Positions 33,541 through 43,588 of a stretch of DNA of 64,000 nt are shown in pieces. Numbering within the stretch: position 1 is the first letter of the stretch; each line of letters starts with the position of its first letter. The stretch lies in NCBI GenBank assembly GCA_017163975.1, contig JAFFSR010000291.1:1989001-2053000 (forward strand), read 5' to 3'. The position numbers and the translations under genes are program-made. The notes beneath the pieces are model-generated. The model did no database searches. It worked only from the letters and a program-made list of their open reading frames with translations, and was not told where the DNA came from. The stretch is from Anastatus disparis (lineage: Eukaryota; Arthropoda; Insecta; Hymenoptera; Eupelmidae).

Positions 33541-35290
33541 GGTAAAAGTACCAATAAAGGAACATGGTCGTGTATCGTACCTATAGTGGAACAGTATTAC
33601 AAAAATTAATTGTTTACAATTATATTAAATAATATATACTTTAAAAAAATAAAATAATTTTATTCAAGTATTCAAGGTCAAATTCGAATATTTTGTAAAG
33701 AACATTGACAAATATTAATCACAAAAAAAATAAATTTCCACTAACGGCACTTTAAACTCCTAAATTTGATTAAATTTTGCTCCAAAAGTATCTCAGAAAA
33801 GCATTTACATTTCTACAAATATTTTAAAATATAATGAGTTTTCATGCATAGAACGCTTTTTAACTTAGTGTATAAAGGTCAAGCTTTGTAATTTTTATCG
33901 AGTTTTTATTTGTTACTGAACTATTTTTAAACGAGTGTTCCTCCATACGTTCATAGATTATACAGACGCCTAATACTAGAACAGAGGATTATCATGTTTC
34001 ACTTCTCAACAAACTGTAACCTTAAACACGTGGCCCAGATGTGAAACAATACTGGTCAAGACTTTTATTTAACTTTTAAGTTTTTATTTATCCAAAAAAT
34101 TTGAATTTACCATGATATTGAAATATTTTAAAATAGCAAATAATATAAAATTCATAGAAAATTGCAAGAACTTAAAAGTAACCTATAAATTTATTTCAAA
34201 ATCTAATTGATTCTTCAGATCAGAATAATTTTATAAAATGGGATCAACAAAAAATAAAAAAAAACAAAAAAGCAAAATAAATTTAAATTTATTGAAGATA
34301 AAAGAAAAAGTAGCCGTATAAAAAATGACATAAATAAAAAGAATATCGAAAGGGCTTATTCCTCTTGAACATTTCAAAGTGCAGTGAATGCAGTTTTTAA
34401 AAGAGGATTTACGATTAGAAAAGTTGCAAAAACATACGGAATTCCTCAGACAACAATTTTTAGAATGTGCAACAACATAAGCAATATAATAGAAAAGGTG
34501 GAGAAACAGTTTTGTCCGCACAGGCAGAACAGAAAATTGTGAACTTGATTATTTGCAGAACAGACAGAGGCTTTCCAGTATCTAAGTCTTATTTATTAGA
34601 TTGTGTGCAAAACTATTCTTCAAATTTAAGAAAAGATACTTCGTTTAAGAATAATATCAACTTGGGCAGAGTATAAAGTAGTAGGTGTAAATAAGAAATT
34701 ATGTATTATCACATTATTTATGTATAGTGCTGAAGGAACTCGTGCTCCGTCAATTATTTTATATCCATACAAAGAAAAAGTATAAATTTTCTTAACGGTT
34801 GGGGTATAGGACTTGCTGAAAATGGTTAGATGACCATTGAAGTATTTTACGGATCAAAAAAGAAAAATGTTAATTTTTATGTTAAATAATTTATTTATGT
34901 TCATTTAAATTCATATTGTTACATAGATTGAATAAATAAATAATGATACTAATAAATTATTAAATAAAATTTCTTGAAATACAAATTTTATCTTTACAAC
35001 CAAATTTTACTTCTTTACAGCAATGTTCCACTGTAGGGTCAAGACAAGTGGAACACGGATGCATGGTGTGCAATCGTCGTTTCACTTACAGTACATATGA
35101 GTGATAATGATCTTTTGTTATTTTATTTTTTACAGGTTATTAATATTAATTTGGAAGTACTAATTTTAATGCAAAAAACACCTATCTTTTACGTGGTGTG
35201 AAAATTTATTATGTAAATGCTTTTATTAATTGATATTTTATTACAGTTTATAATCACTACCAAATCCGTTCCACTACTAGTACTTTTACC
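33541..35290 (+). mobile_element. pogo-like (Tigger-type) DNA transposon remnant
   Basis: The ends GGTAAAAGTACCAATAAAGG and GTACTTTTACC are inverted over about 11-20 bp. Inside, 34370-34470 reads NAVFKRGFTIRKVAKTYGIP followed by QTTIFRMC, a Psq/CENP-B-type helix-turn-helix. Then come GGETVLSAQAEQKIVNLI and DRGFPVSKSYLLDCVQ, and at 34640-34860 WAEYKVVGVN, FMYSAEGTRAPSIILYPYK and GWGIGLAENG, a stop in place of Trp, then MTIEVF. This is the order in pogo-like transposases up to part of the DDE domain. Frameshifts and deletions make it inactive. It sits in the third intron of the hAT-like gene. From 35295 to 36095 only intron sequence is seen. Confidence 0.7.
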
Positions 35291-38200
35291 TTGCTTTTTC
35301 CCAAAATTGAAAAAAAAATTTATTGAGAATATTTTCATTCATAAAATTTAAAATGTATATTTTGCAATAAAAACTTCATCTTTAATATACAATAACTACG
35401 TAAAATTATAGAAAAGAATATATTAGAAGCGTCATAATAATGTTAGTTTAATGCATGGAACTACAACATTAAAATATATTGAACTTGATAAAGGGTGATA
35501 CAGTTTTTTGTTTTTTTATAATTTAGAGCATTCAAATGTATATTAATTAATATATGAATCCATCAAAGAGCTATATTACAAGAAAATATATATAATTATA
35601 TCAGTTTAGTAATAATGATCATTCTTTATTCATTTTTAATTTTCTAAACGTTGAACAAATTGAAGAAATTTTTTTAAAATGTATTGTGAATGTTATTAGC
35701 ATAAATAAATATAAATGCCAAATATATGCTTTACATTATGAAAACTCCATGAAATGTAAATCTTCATAAAATTCAACATGGGAACGAAATTTTACTCGTT
35801 TCAATGTAAAAACAATGATTTATAATGACTTTCACGACTGAATTTGAATAAAAGTTAAATGGAAAGTTTTCAAGCAATTCACGGAATAATGATCAATCTA
35901 TTATATCTTATAATCGTTGTTTTTCCTTTGCTATCAAATGATCAAAGTTTTGGATCGATATGAAATTAAGATTTAAATTTCTAAATTCAGTGAATAAAAA
36001 TATTTTTTTTATGCGAAACGAAACTTTTCTATGATTAGTCTCTTCATGTATGTTTATTATTCACTTTATAAAATAAAACTGAATTTTAATTTTAGGATCA
36101 GTAGCTCGATTAATGCCCGAAGAGCTACAGTTAACATCAAGTGAAGAGACAAATCCGAATTCACGACAAAGTTCTAGTTCAGGGTATAGTCCACATGGAA
36201 GATATTTTACGAAACAAAATATATGAGTTTCTATTAATATCATGACTCCAGAAGTTGTCGCAAGTTTCGATAAAGCCAAAGTGTCTGACAGAGATGTACT
36301 ATTCATAACTGGTACCATAGCTCATGCCTTAAACTTTGACGTCAATTCTTTGATACTAAACCGAAGTTCTATCAGAGAGTCACGGGCTAAAATACGTAAA
36401 ATGGAATATGAAAGAATGAAACAATTGTTTCAGAGTATATCCATTTCTTTCATAGTTGTACACTGGGGTGGGAAACTTATTCCCGATAATATCACTTGCA
36501 AAAAATTAGATAGACTCCCTATTTTAGTATCAAGTGAGAATTTCACAAAAATTATTAATGTTCCGGCTTTGGAAAATCAAAAAGGCACAACGATAGCATC
36601 ATCAGTTCATCAGGCTTTGAAGGAATGGGGTTTAATCAATATAACGATTGGTGTATGCTATGATAAAACCAATGCAAATTTGGGACGGAAGGGTGGTGCA
36701 GCTACTCTTTTAGAACAGATAATAGATAAAGATTTGGTTTATCTGGCGTGTCAGCATCACGTGTTAGAAGTTATTTTAGCTGCAGCATTCACGGATAAAA
36801 TTCCAGGTACTAGTGGACCAAATGTGCCCATATTCAAAAGGTTCCAAGATGAGTGGCCTAATCTCAACGAAAATAATTACAAAAATGGATTAGAGGGTTT
36901 GGAACCAAAGCTGAAGAAAGAAATCCCCCGTATGATTGATTTAATAAACTCTTTTCTAAACGAAGTGCAGCCTAGAGATGATTATAGAGAATTGCTGCAG
37001 TTAAGTTCGTTTTCTAGGGGTTGGAGATTTCAAATTAAAAAAGCCAGGTCCTTGTCACCACGCACGTTGGATGGCTAAAGCAATAAATTTGCTAAAAATA
37101 TTTTTATGTAGAGATGCATTTGGATTGAAAGAAAAAGAAGTGGCAAACTTTCATTCTTTATGTAAATTTATTGTCTTTGTATATTTGGAACCATGGTATA
37201 CATCTTCTTTACCCGTTGCTGCACCAAATAATGATTTAAGGTTAATCAAATCATTAATAGGTTATAAAGATATAGACCAACACATATCTGACTCTACACT
37301 AAATAAATTTAGGAATCATCTATGGTATCTGTCACCTAAACTTTGTATGCTTTCATTGTTTGATACAGATGTTGCGGATAGTGTAAAATGCAAGATGATT
37401 AAAACCTTAAATAACGAAGATATGGATCCTGAAGAGGAAACGCCTAAAAGATTTTATGCATCTGATATCGGCATCAGGACGCTACGGGAAAAAGCCTTGA
37501 TTATTTCACAAATAGCCGAAGTTTGTACTTCTTCAAAAGGTTTCAACTTAAGAGCATGACGAAGCTGTCCGCCTTCTAATAATATTTCCAATCTTAACTT
37601 ATGAATAAACGATGCGTTTAATTGAGTTTTTTTGCTATAAAGAAAAAATTTGTAAGATTAAACTCTAGTGCGGACAACTCAAGAAAACCACCAAAATATT
37701 ATACATACAAAGTTATAATAAAAACTTTCAATATATCGTATTTTAAGGTTAGGTTTGTCGTGTTTGATATCTAATTTCCAATCCAAGCTCATAAAAAAAT
37801 AACAAGTCCAAATGATTTTTTATTTTAACAAAAATTATTGTACTAATATAACTTTAGTGCGGACAAGTCATTATATTTGTTTAATTTAAGAATTTAAAAA
37901 GATATCGATAAAATAAAAAAAGCAAAACTCGATTGCTGCAGCTCCGACATGCCGTTAATGAAGAATTTATGAATCATGATTGTAGTACGTGGGAAAATCA
38001 ACAATCGTACTTGGAGTCTCGAGAAAAACTGAAGAAACTGATAGTTGTAAATGATTGCGCAAAAAGAGCTGTTCATTTGACTCAGGAATATGTAAATCAA
38101 GCAACAAAAAATGAAGATCAAGAACAATACATGCTCCAGTTCTTAGATAAACACAAAAAAAATTTATTAGTTAGTGCTAATAAAAAAAAATTCTTAAAAA

Positions 38201-38494
38201 AATTAAAAATTGATTAATAGATAATTAAATTTTATTGATATATAAAATGTAATTTTATAAAGTGTAAAGATGGGATACATTTTTGTTATATTTTATAATA
38301 AAAATCTTTTTTAAAGAGTATAATTGAAAATTCATTTACTATAAACCAAGATTCACTCACAATTGGGATGTTGCATGAAATTTTTTTTTTAATCCATTAC
38401 ATCCGTTATTAAGAAAATGAAAAAATAAAAGACACGTATTTTTTCTTTTTTCATGAAAATGAAAACTTGAAGAGATAGAGGTAGTTGAAATTGA

Positions 38495-38541
38495 TGTGAC
38501 GTCACGATTGTCATTTTGCCAATAGCAATCGTGACGTCATT
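38495..38541. promoter_or_regulatory. Hairpin carrying two CRE-like TGACGTCA sites
   Basis: TGACGTCACGATTG (38497-38510) and CAATCGTGACGTCA (38526-38539) are inverted around an 18-bp loop. TGACGTCA is the full consensus site for CREB/ATF bZIP factors. Whether it is bound is unknown; it lies 280 bp after the hAT-like gene. From 38550 to 38960 no gene is seen. Confidence 0.5.
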
Positions 38542-38959
38542 TATCATAGCGCTATATCTATATATATATCAAAATTGTAATGACTTATATCGGCTGTAAC
38601 TTTTGCGATTCATCATATTTTGAAAAACAAACAAATACGGGTATTTTATCTTTTCGTATTTTATCTGACGGATATAATACATTTTTTCATGCAAAATGCT
38701 AATTCAAAATGTAATTTCCAAAATTCATTGAAATTCAATTGATCAAAAATTTGTTTAATAACTAACATCTCCAATTTTCAAAACTTAAAAGTTTGTTTTC
38801 TTCTTTGCTCGTCTTTCAGACATATAGAAATATCGGAATTACTAAAAATTATTATAAATAAAATCAAAATCTAAAATTTAGTTACTTCATAAATTTATAG
38901 AATAGTATGGTTGCTCGAGTACGTCTTGAATTTAAAAAAACTTATAAATATCTGAATTT

Positions 38960-39600
38960 GCTATTCGTAGATTTCATAGTTTGATTTTCTTACCAACTTC
39001 AAATGGTCATAACTCTGGTTCTGAATCAGCTAGAAACTTTTTAAAAAAAGCAAATTGTAGGTTTTTGTAACGTTTTGTTACAAATGGCAAATGAAATCAG
39101 CATAAAATGCTAAATGGTTTTTATTTCCGGTTTGCGGAGACCTACTGTTCGGGCGCCATGTAACGTTAAGTTACAACTGGCGAACGAATTTTTGCAATAC
39201 AATGCTAATTGTTTTGAGACATCACTCAGTTATTTTAAGAAATTGCAGAAAAAATTGAAAAAGCAAAAATAAACCTGATTTTTTTATGATTTCTGTAAAT
39301 TAAAACTTTAATATTGAATCGGATTTATATTCTCAAGCTCAAAATTCGCTATAAAATATTTTAATTTCCTACACATAAAAAGTTTGAGTCACCATAAGAA
39401 AAAAAAATTTTTTTTAATCAACTTACAATGCCTATGCGTAAAAATAGGATGAAAATAGTAAAAAAAATAATTATCGAAAATTGGCACTGTTCAAACTCTT
39501 TTAAAATAGGATTTTCATGTTTGGTTTTTAGTTTTTGATAATAAACTTTCAAATGAAGGCTTGGGAACTGATTTTCGAATAACTTGATAAATAACTGCCA

Positions 39601-39602
<2 letters not shown>
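38960..39602. mobile_element. (TA)n-anchored repeat, inverse copy of 28.3-29.8 kb
   Basis: Matches 28293-28490 plus 29448-29770 in opposite orientation (TTCGAATAACTTGATAAATA, CAAACTCTTTTAAAATAGG). It lacks the 955-bp insertion but has its own ~145-bp insertion at 39068-39212. The outer end abuts (TA)n at 39603-39663. Confidence 0.75.
39068..39212. other. Insertion with two diverged copies of GTAACGTTnnGTTACAA
   Basis: The homologous stretch near 29660 lacks this segment. Two ~50-bp halves start TGTAACGTTTTGTTACAA and TGTAACGTTAAGTTACAA, each ending in an AATGCTAA-like phrase. A GC-richer block (CGGTTTGCGGAGACC, CGGGCGCC) lies between them. It is an unidentified short insertion. Confidence 0.5.

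Positions 39603-39663
<61 letters not shown>
39603..39663. repeat. (TA)n microsatellite
   Basis: A ~60-bp TA run bounded on the left by CTGCCACC and on the right by CTAGGGGGTACCCCCTG, itself a GGGGTACCCC palindrome. Open frames of alternating Tyr-Ile across it are meaningless. Confidence 0.9.
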
Positions 39664-39665
<2 letters not shown>

Positions 39666-39760
39666 TAGGGGGTACCCCCTGCTCGCTCTGCTCCACAACC
39701 CCCATTGGTGATTATGCATATCTTACATATATTTTACCAATAAAAGAAAAATTAATCATT

Positions 39761-41079
39761 TATAAATCACATAATATATCTGAAAAACAAATAATAATTT
39801 AATTATGATTGTTTATACCTTATAAACTAAACGAGTTTCCACACCACCTTACATTTCAAACTAGTTATTATGATGAATTGCATTCATATATTTAATTTAA
39901 TTGTATAAATTTTTCAATATTTAAATATAGATTTTAATTTAACTAATATATTTTAACTGTGTGAAATATAGAGGTAACGTTACGGCGCGTTAGATTTTTT
40001 GATTAGTGGAAACCCTCGCCAGGAGCCCTAAAAACCACTTTATTTTATAGATAATATTACATAGATTAGTTATACATTTATAATATAATTTATTTTATGT
40101 ATTGAATATGAATAAAAAAATAGTGATATCGTACAATATATAAGTGAAAAAATAACTTATTATTAATTAAATGATATTAATGATCAAAATTATAATAAAT
40201 TTAAAACTATATAAAAATTTTTAAATAATTATTTAATATAAAAATTTTATTAGTATTATATTTGATATATCATAATGTTTATTTATGTCTTAAGATTTAT
40301 AGGATTATTTTGATATAATTCCTTTTTGATATCTTTTTGACTTATTTTTACATTTTTTAAGATATATCAATATTTTATACTAAAATTTAAAAATTTGTTT
40401 ACTTTAATATTCAAAAGTAAGTGATGTAATTATTATTAATATTCATAAGATCATTAAATCATTATATTATTTTAATGATTTTAATTTGTATATATATAAA
40501 ATAAAATAATTTTGAAATATTAAACTTACTTTTTATTACTTACTTTTATAAATTTTGATCAAATATGTTCTTAATAATATTAACTAATCGTAATAAATAT
40601 CTAGAATAAATTTGATAATTTTGATTAATATAATATTCTGTTATTGGTTCACATATTTGAATTTTATATTCTATAATTTTATTAACGTAATATTTATAAT
40701 ATTCTGGTACTTTATTCCAATTATTGTATTCAACTTTTTCTTCATTCCCGCCAATATATGAATTAATAATATTATTTAATTGAGAAATTTCTGTATCCTC
40801 TGAAATATTATCATTTAAGCTTTCTAAATAATATTCATATTCTTCTTCATAATTTAAGTGGTCTTCAATTTGATTATTTAAATAATCCATTGAATGTTGA
40901 TCGATAATATCATTTACTTCAACATCATTTCCAATTAAATTAAATATATGAATGCAATTCATCATAATAACTAGTTTGAAATGTAAGGTGGTGTGGAAAC
41001 TCGATTGTTTATTTATATAAATAAACAATTATAATTAAATTATTATTTGTTTTTTCAGATATATCATGTGTTTTATAAA
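39761..41079. mobile_element. 1.3-kb unit with ~145-bp inverted ends
   Basis: 39761-39902 and 40933-41079 are inverted copies (TTTCCACACCACCTTACATTT, TTATTATGATGAATTGCATTC). The right arm contains the first codons of the 160-codon reading frame, so the start of that frame is duplicated in the left arm. Superfamily unknown. From 39905 to 40540 the interior is AT-rich with no other gene. Confidence 0.7.
40546..41028 (-). CDS. Hypothetical acidic protein inside an inverted-repeat unit
   Basis: An uninterrupted 160-codon frame of unknown family. An ATG at 41028 is used here; a later one near 40965 (MNCIHIFNLIG) would drop about 21 residues. The N-terminal half after residue 30 is acidic (EDHLNYEEEYEYYLESLNDN). 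The C-terminal half is Tyr/Ile/Asn-rich (VPEYYKYYVNKIIEYKIQIC, YSRYLLRLVNIIKNIF) and could be helical. No signal peptide or membrane segment is obvious. The frame's start lies in the inverted arm and its body in the unique centre. It may be a transposon-encoded accessory protein or a chance frame in AT-rich DNA. Confidence 0.35.
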   Translation of the reverse strand: MFIYINKQSSFHTTLHFKLVIMMNCIHIFNLIGNDVEVNDIIDQHSMDYLNNQIEDHLNYEEEYEYYLESLNDNISEDTEISQLNNIINSYIGGNEEKVEYNNWNKVPEYYKYYVNKIIEYKIQICEPITEYYINQNYQIYSRYLLRLVNIIKNIFDQNL

Positions 41080-41317
41080 TATAATTACTTATTCTTCATG
41101 TAAATGTTTTAACAAGAAGTCTTAATTCATTAATTAATAATATAAAGAACAAATTTTTTTATCTATTAATAATTTTATTAATGTATAAATATCAAAGTAT
41201 TATATAATAAAATTTTAGTATTAAAAATATAATTTCGTTTTTCATTAGATATACCACATTATATTAATTAACATGATAATGCATGCAAGTTATAAACTGT
41301 TATACGAGTCATTACAC

Positions 41318-41512
41318 GAGTGGGGGGCAGTGGGGGGGTGATGCGGGGGGGCATACGGGGGGCTACGGGGGTGCACGGGGGCGTGGGGGGCCTATAGAGG
41401 GAGTGAATGGTTACAAAATATCGTAGAATTACAAACAATTTTACGTTATTTTGTAGGAATTCCTTACAAAACATTATTGGGAGCTGTGGGGGCGTGGGGG
41501 AGGGGGGGGACT
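41318..41512. repeat. G-rich islands with quadruplex potential
   Basis: 41320-41395 has at least eight runs of four or more G (GGGGGGCAGTGGGGGGG, GCGGGGGGGC, ACGGGGGCGTGGGGGG), and 41479-41512 has three more (GGGGGCGTGGGGGAGGGGGG). These stand in otherwise ~75-80% AT sequence and meet the usual G-quadruplex pattern. Confidence 0.8.
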
Positions 41513-41548
41513 GAAACTGAATTTTTAATATAACTATATAATATAGGA

Positions 41549-41550
<2 letters not shown>

Positions 41551-41580
<30 letters not shown>
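41551..41580. repeat. (TA)n next to a GGGACGTTTCATG end
   Basis: The TA run is followed at once by GGGACGTTTCATGTCAACTC. The right end of the 54.66 kb inverted arm reads GGCATGAAATGTCCC, then runs into TTACATATATA, the same terminus in inverse. From 41600 to 41935 AT-rich DNA resembles the inner part of the 43.6 kb arm only loosely. Confidence 0.75.
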
Positions 41581-41582
<2 letters not shown>

Positions 41583-41935
41583 GACGTTTCATGTCAACTC
41601 ACCTAACAAAAAAATAGAATTCGTCGAAAATCTGTGAAAATGTTCTATTTGATACCCAAAATATACAAAAAAAATTTTAGAGGTCCAGGTCAAAGGGGTC
41701 AGGATTTAAACGTGATGGAATTTTTCGAATTTTCCAAATAAATATTTTAATGAATTTTTTCTTCAAAAACTATCAATTTTTCGTTAAAACTTAATAGAAT
41801 ACTTTTTCTTGGAAATTAGATGCAGAATTCACCTGAATTTTTGCAAATCATAATATACTGATTTTTATGCTTACTTGATCGATTTAAACATACTATTTAG
41901 TATATCTAAAAATCGAGCAGGTTTAATATATATAC

Positions 41936-42244
41936 ATATATAATCCTGTGTGTGTTCGTGCGCATTGGCATGAAATGTCTCATATATATAAACCTGTATG
42001 TGCATGCGTTCTAATTGACGTGAACAATCCCATGTTTATTAAAAGCTGTGTGCATGCATGCGAATAGACATGAAATGTCCCATACATATAAACCTAAGGG
42101 TACTCGGATGGGTGTATGCGCGTTGTCATGAAATTTACCACATATATAGAAAACCTGGACTTATGAGTACGTGTTAGCCGAGATGAAATGTCCCATGTAT
42201 GTATGTATGTGTGTATGTATGTATGTATGTATGTATGTATGTAT
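41936..42244. repeat. Degenerate ~50-bp tandem repeat then (GTAT)n
   Basis: About five units of 45-58 bp each start CATATATA-like, continue AAACCTGTGTGTGC-like and end GACATGAAATGTCC. A (GTAT)n run follows at 42195-42244. The unit ends repeat the GGGACATTTCATG terminal motif of neighbouring elements. Confidence 0.7.
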
Positions 42245-43080
42245 TGTAACGTTTGGCCTTTTTGCCTCGATTAGATCTTGATATCGTAGGCGTCAGACTT
42301 TTAGAGGGCGCTGCAGCTGTTGATTTTCGGAGACCAAAGTTCAAACTTACATACTAAGCTAACCGAACCTTATTAAATTAATAAAATTAATCATAAGCAA
42401 GATAGAGAAATAAATTAAAATAAATTAAAATCCATTTAAATATTTGAAAAGAAAAATATAAATGATTAAGAAAAAGAAATAATATTAATTAAAAGAAATA
42501 ATAAATAAATGATTCAAAGCTAACCTATCCTTATGCACTAAGTGATAATGTTCGTGAGAGGAAGCAGGACGGGTACTGCGGACTGGTGATTAAGTTAAGA
42601 CACGATAACTTTGGGTTTAAACTTAAAGTATCTTTTCTTTTATATTTATTGATAAAAAGATAAAAAGAATAACAAAAATGATTACAACGCCGATTTCAGT
42701 AATACTTAATAACAAAAAACAAAAATAAAAATCATGATTGAGTGAAATGATATTTCGCACGTTGCGAAGGAACAGAAAAAGATTTTTAGTTCTCTCCTTG
42801 ACCGCTAGGTGGCGCTATCTCGTATTTATCGGCTGTAACAAATAAAAACGAAAAAAATACAATGGTTAATTATATAACAAAATATACTCGGCGGGTAAAT
42901 TCGCGACCTACTTTATCGGCGGAGTTCGGCGCGGTCGGTAACGGAGCCAGGTAAGATAATACAGGAAAAACTAGGATGGTAACCCTCTAAACCATAAGTG
43001 GAGAAGAGGGGGGAGGCTTTTGGTCGAAGACCAACGAAGGACTCTACCCCGACATGCGATGGTGGAGATAGTATCTAGGA

Positions 43081-43219
43081 GTCAGTGTCGGGCAATCCCA
43101 CCCTTACACTGACGGATAGATAGGATACTATGCCGGGCAATCCCACCCTTACATAGCTTAAGACAGGAGTATAGGAAAGGATAACTCCCACTGTGCCGAG
43201 CGATCCCACTCTTACACAG
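43081..43219 (-). ncRNA. Three tandem covarying hairpins in the LTR leader
   Basis: Plus-strand copies are CAGTG-loop-CACTG (43083-43111), CTATG-loop-CATAG (43128-43156) and CTGTG-loop-CACAG (43191-43219). Each has a 19-nt loop like CCGGGCAATCCCACCCTTA. Stem positions 2 and 3 change with compensation. Inside the loop an inner 3-bp stem GGG/CCC becomes GAG/CTC in the third copy, also compensated, around a conserved CRATCCCA core. Copy 1 extends its stem to 8 bp. Relative to the predicted start at about 43237 they lie at roughly +18 to +156. This pattern argues for a selected RNA fold, perhaps for packaging, translation or polyadenylation control; the role is inference. Confidence 0.6.
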
Positions 43220-43257
43220 AGGAAGGGGAGAGAGTCTGATACTGGCTCAGCGGCTCG

Positions 43258-43265
43258 CTTATATA
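43258..43265 (-). promoter_or_regulatory. TATA box of the LTR
   Basis: TATATAAG on the minus strand stands 28 nt before an insect-initiator-like TCAGAC, normal spacing for an RNA polymerase II core promoter. Confidence 0.5.
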
Positions 43266-43276
43266 TGCTATGGAGC

Positions 43277-43454
43277 CAGTGATGGATTTCGAGGATGCTT
43301 TATACATTTATGTATATCTATATATTAGGATATCCTTTAGCCAACTTCAGAGTATACCGTAGAATTAGAGTATAAGCAGAATATATTATTCTGTAGTATA
43401 TACTCTGAAGTTGGCTGTTGGATATCATATAAGCATCTTCGAAATCCATCACTG
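43277..43454. mobile_element. 178-bp hAT MITE
   Basis: The ends CAGTGATGGATTTCGAGGA and TTCGAAATCCATCACTG are inverted and the arms continue through TAGCCAACTTCAGAGTATA. It is flanked by the perfect 8-bp duplication TATGGAGC (43269-43276, 43455-43462). CAGTG ends and an 8-bp duplication are classic for hAT elements. It lies just upstream of the LTR TATA box. Confidence 0.9.
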
Positions 43455-43588
43455 TATGGAGCTCGCTATTCCCGTTGCAGGAGTAGCGCCTCATAGCGAC
43501 TGAGCGCAGGTACTGCGTCTAGCGCGATTTTTGAATCGTCGCAGTATGTATATACATATATATGGACCAAAAAATATACGGGTCTACG

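Larger units (their letters stand above)
32230..38217 (+). pseudogene. Four-exon hAT-like transposase gene, inactivated
   Basis: Exon 1 (about 32230-32650) gives VLRRLFYKTRNEKAKIVDAV and a helical N-terminal region. Exon 2 is 32741-32941, exon 3 is 36096-37579 and exon 4 is 37942-38217. Donor and acceptor GT/AG sites give matching phases across exons 1-3, so the gene was once spliced as drawn. Exon 3 holds IMTPEVVASFDKAKVSDRD, KLDRLPILVSSENFTKI, GVCYDKTNANLGR, CQHHVLEVILAAAF (a hAT-style C-x2-H) and HHARWMAKAINLLK. Exon 4 has VVNDCAKRAVHLTQEY. In relatives I recall HWDGK and YLSEEL at two catalytic positions; here they read HWGGK (near 36470) and YLSPKL (near 37340), so Asp and Glu are lost. 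Further lesions are a TGA at 36224, a frameshift near 37015 and another near 37490. It is a dead transposase, or a once-domesticated derivative. Confidence 0.8.
42245..43543 (-). mobile_element. Probable solo LTR carrying a nested hAT MITE
   Basis: On the minus strand the unit runs from TGCGACGATTC (43543) to AAACGTTACA (42245), with TG...CA ends and GTAT on both sides (42241-42244, 43544-43547). The GTAT match is weak evidence because the left flank is a (GTAT)n tract. It has a TATA box (TATATAAG, 43265-43258), an initiator-like TCAGAC about 28 nt downstream (43239-43234) and an AATAAA signal near 42650. Without the MITE it would be 1,113 bp. No internal region is attached on either side. 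A smaller alternative would end at TGTTACAGCC (42840). The family is unknown. Confidence 0.5.

Noticed and set aside
42245..42840. A shorter 596-bp LTR ending at TGTTACAGCC
   Set aside because: It would have TGTTAC/GTTACA ends but no promoter, no matching flanks and no primer site; the longer unit to 43543 has a TATA box, a polyadenylation signal and GTAT on both sides. The choice is not certain.
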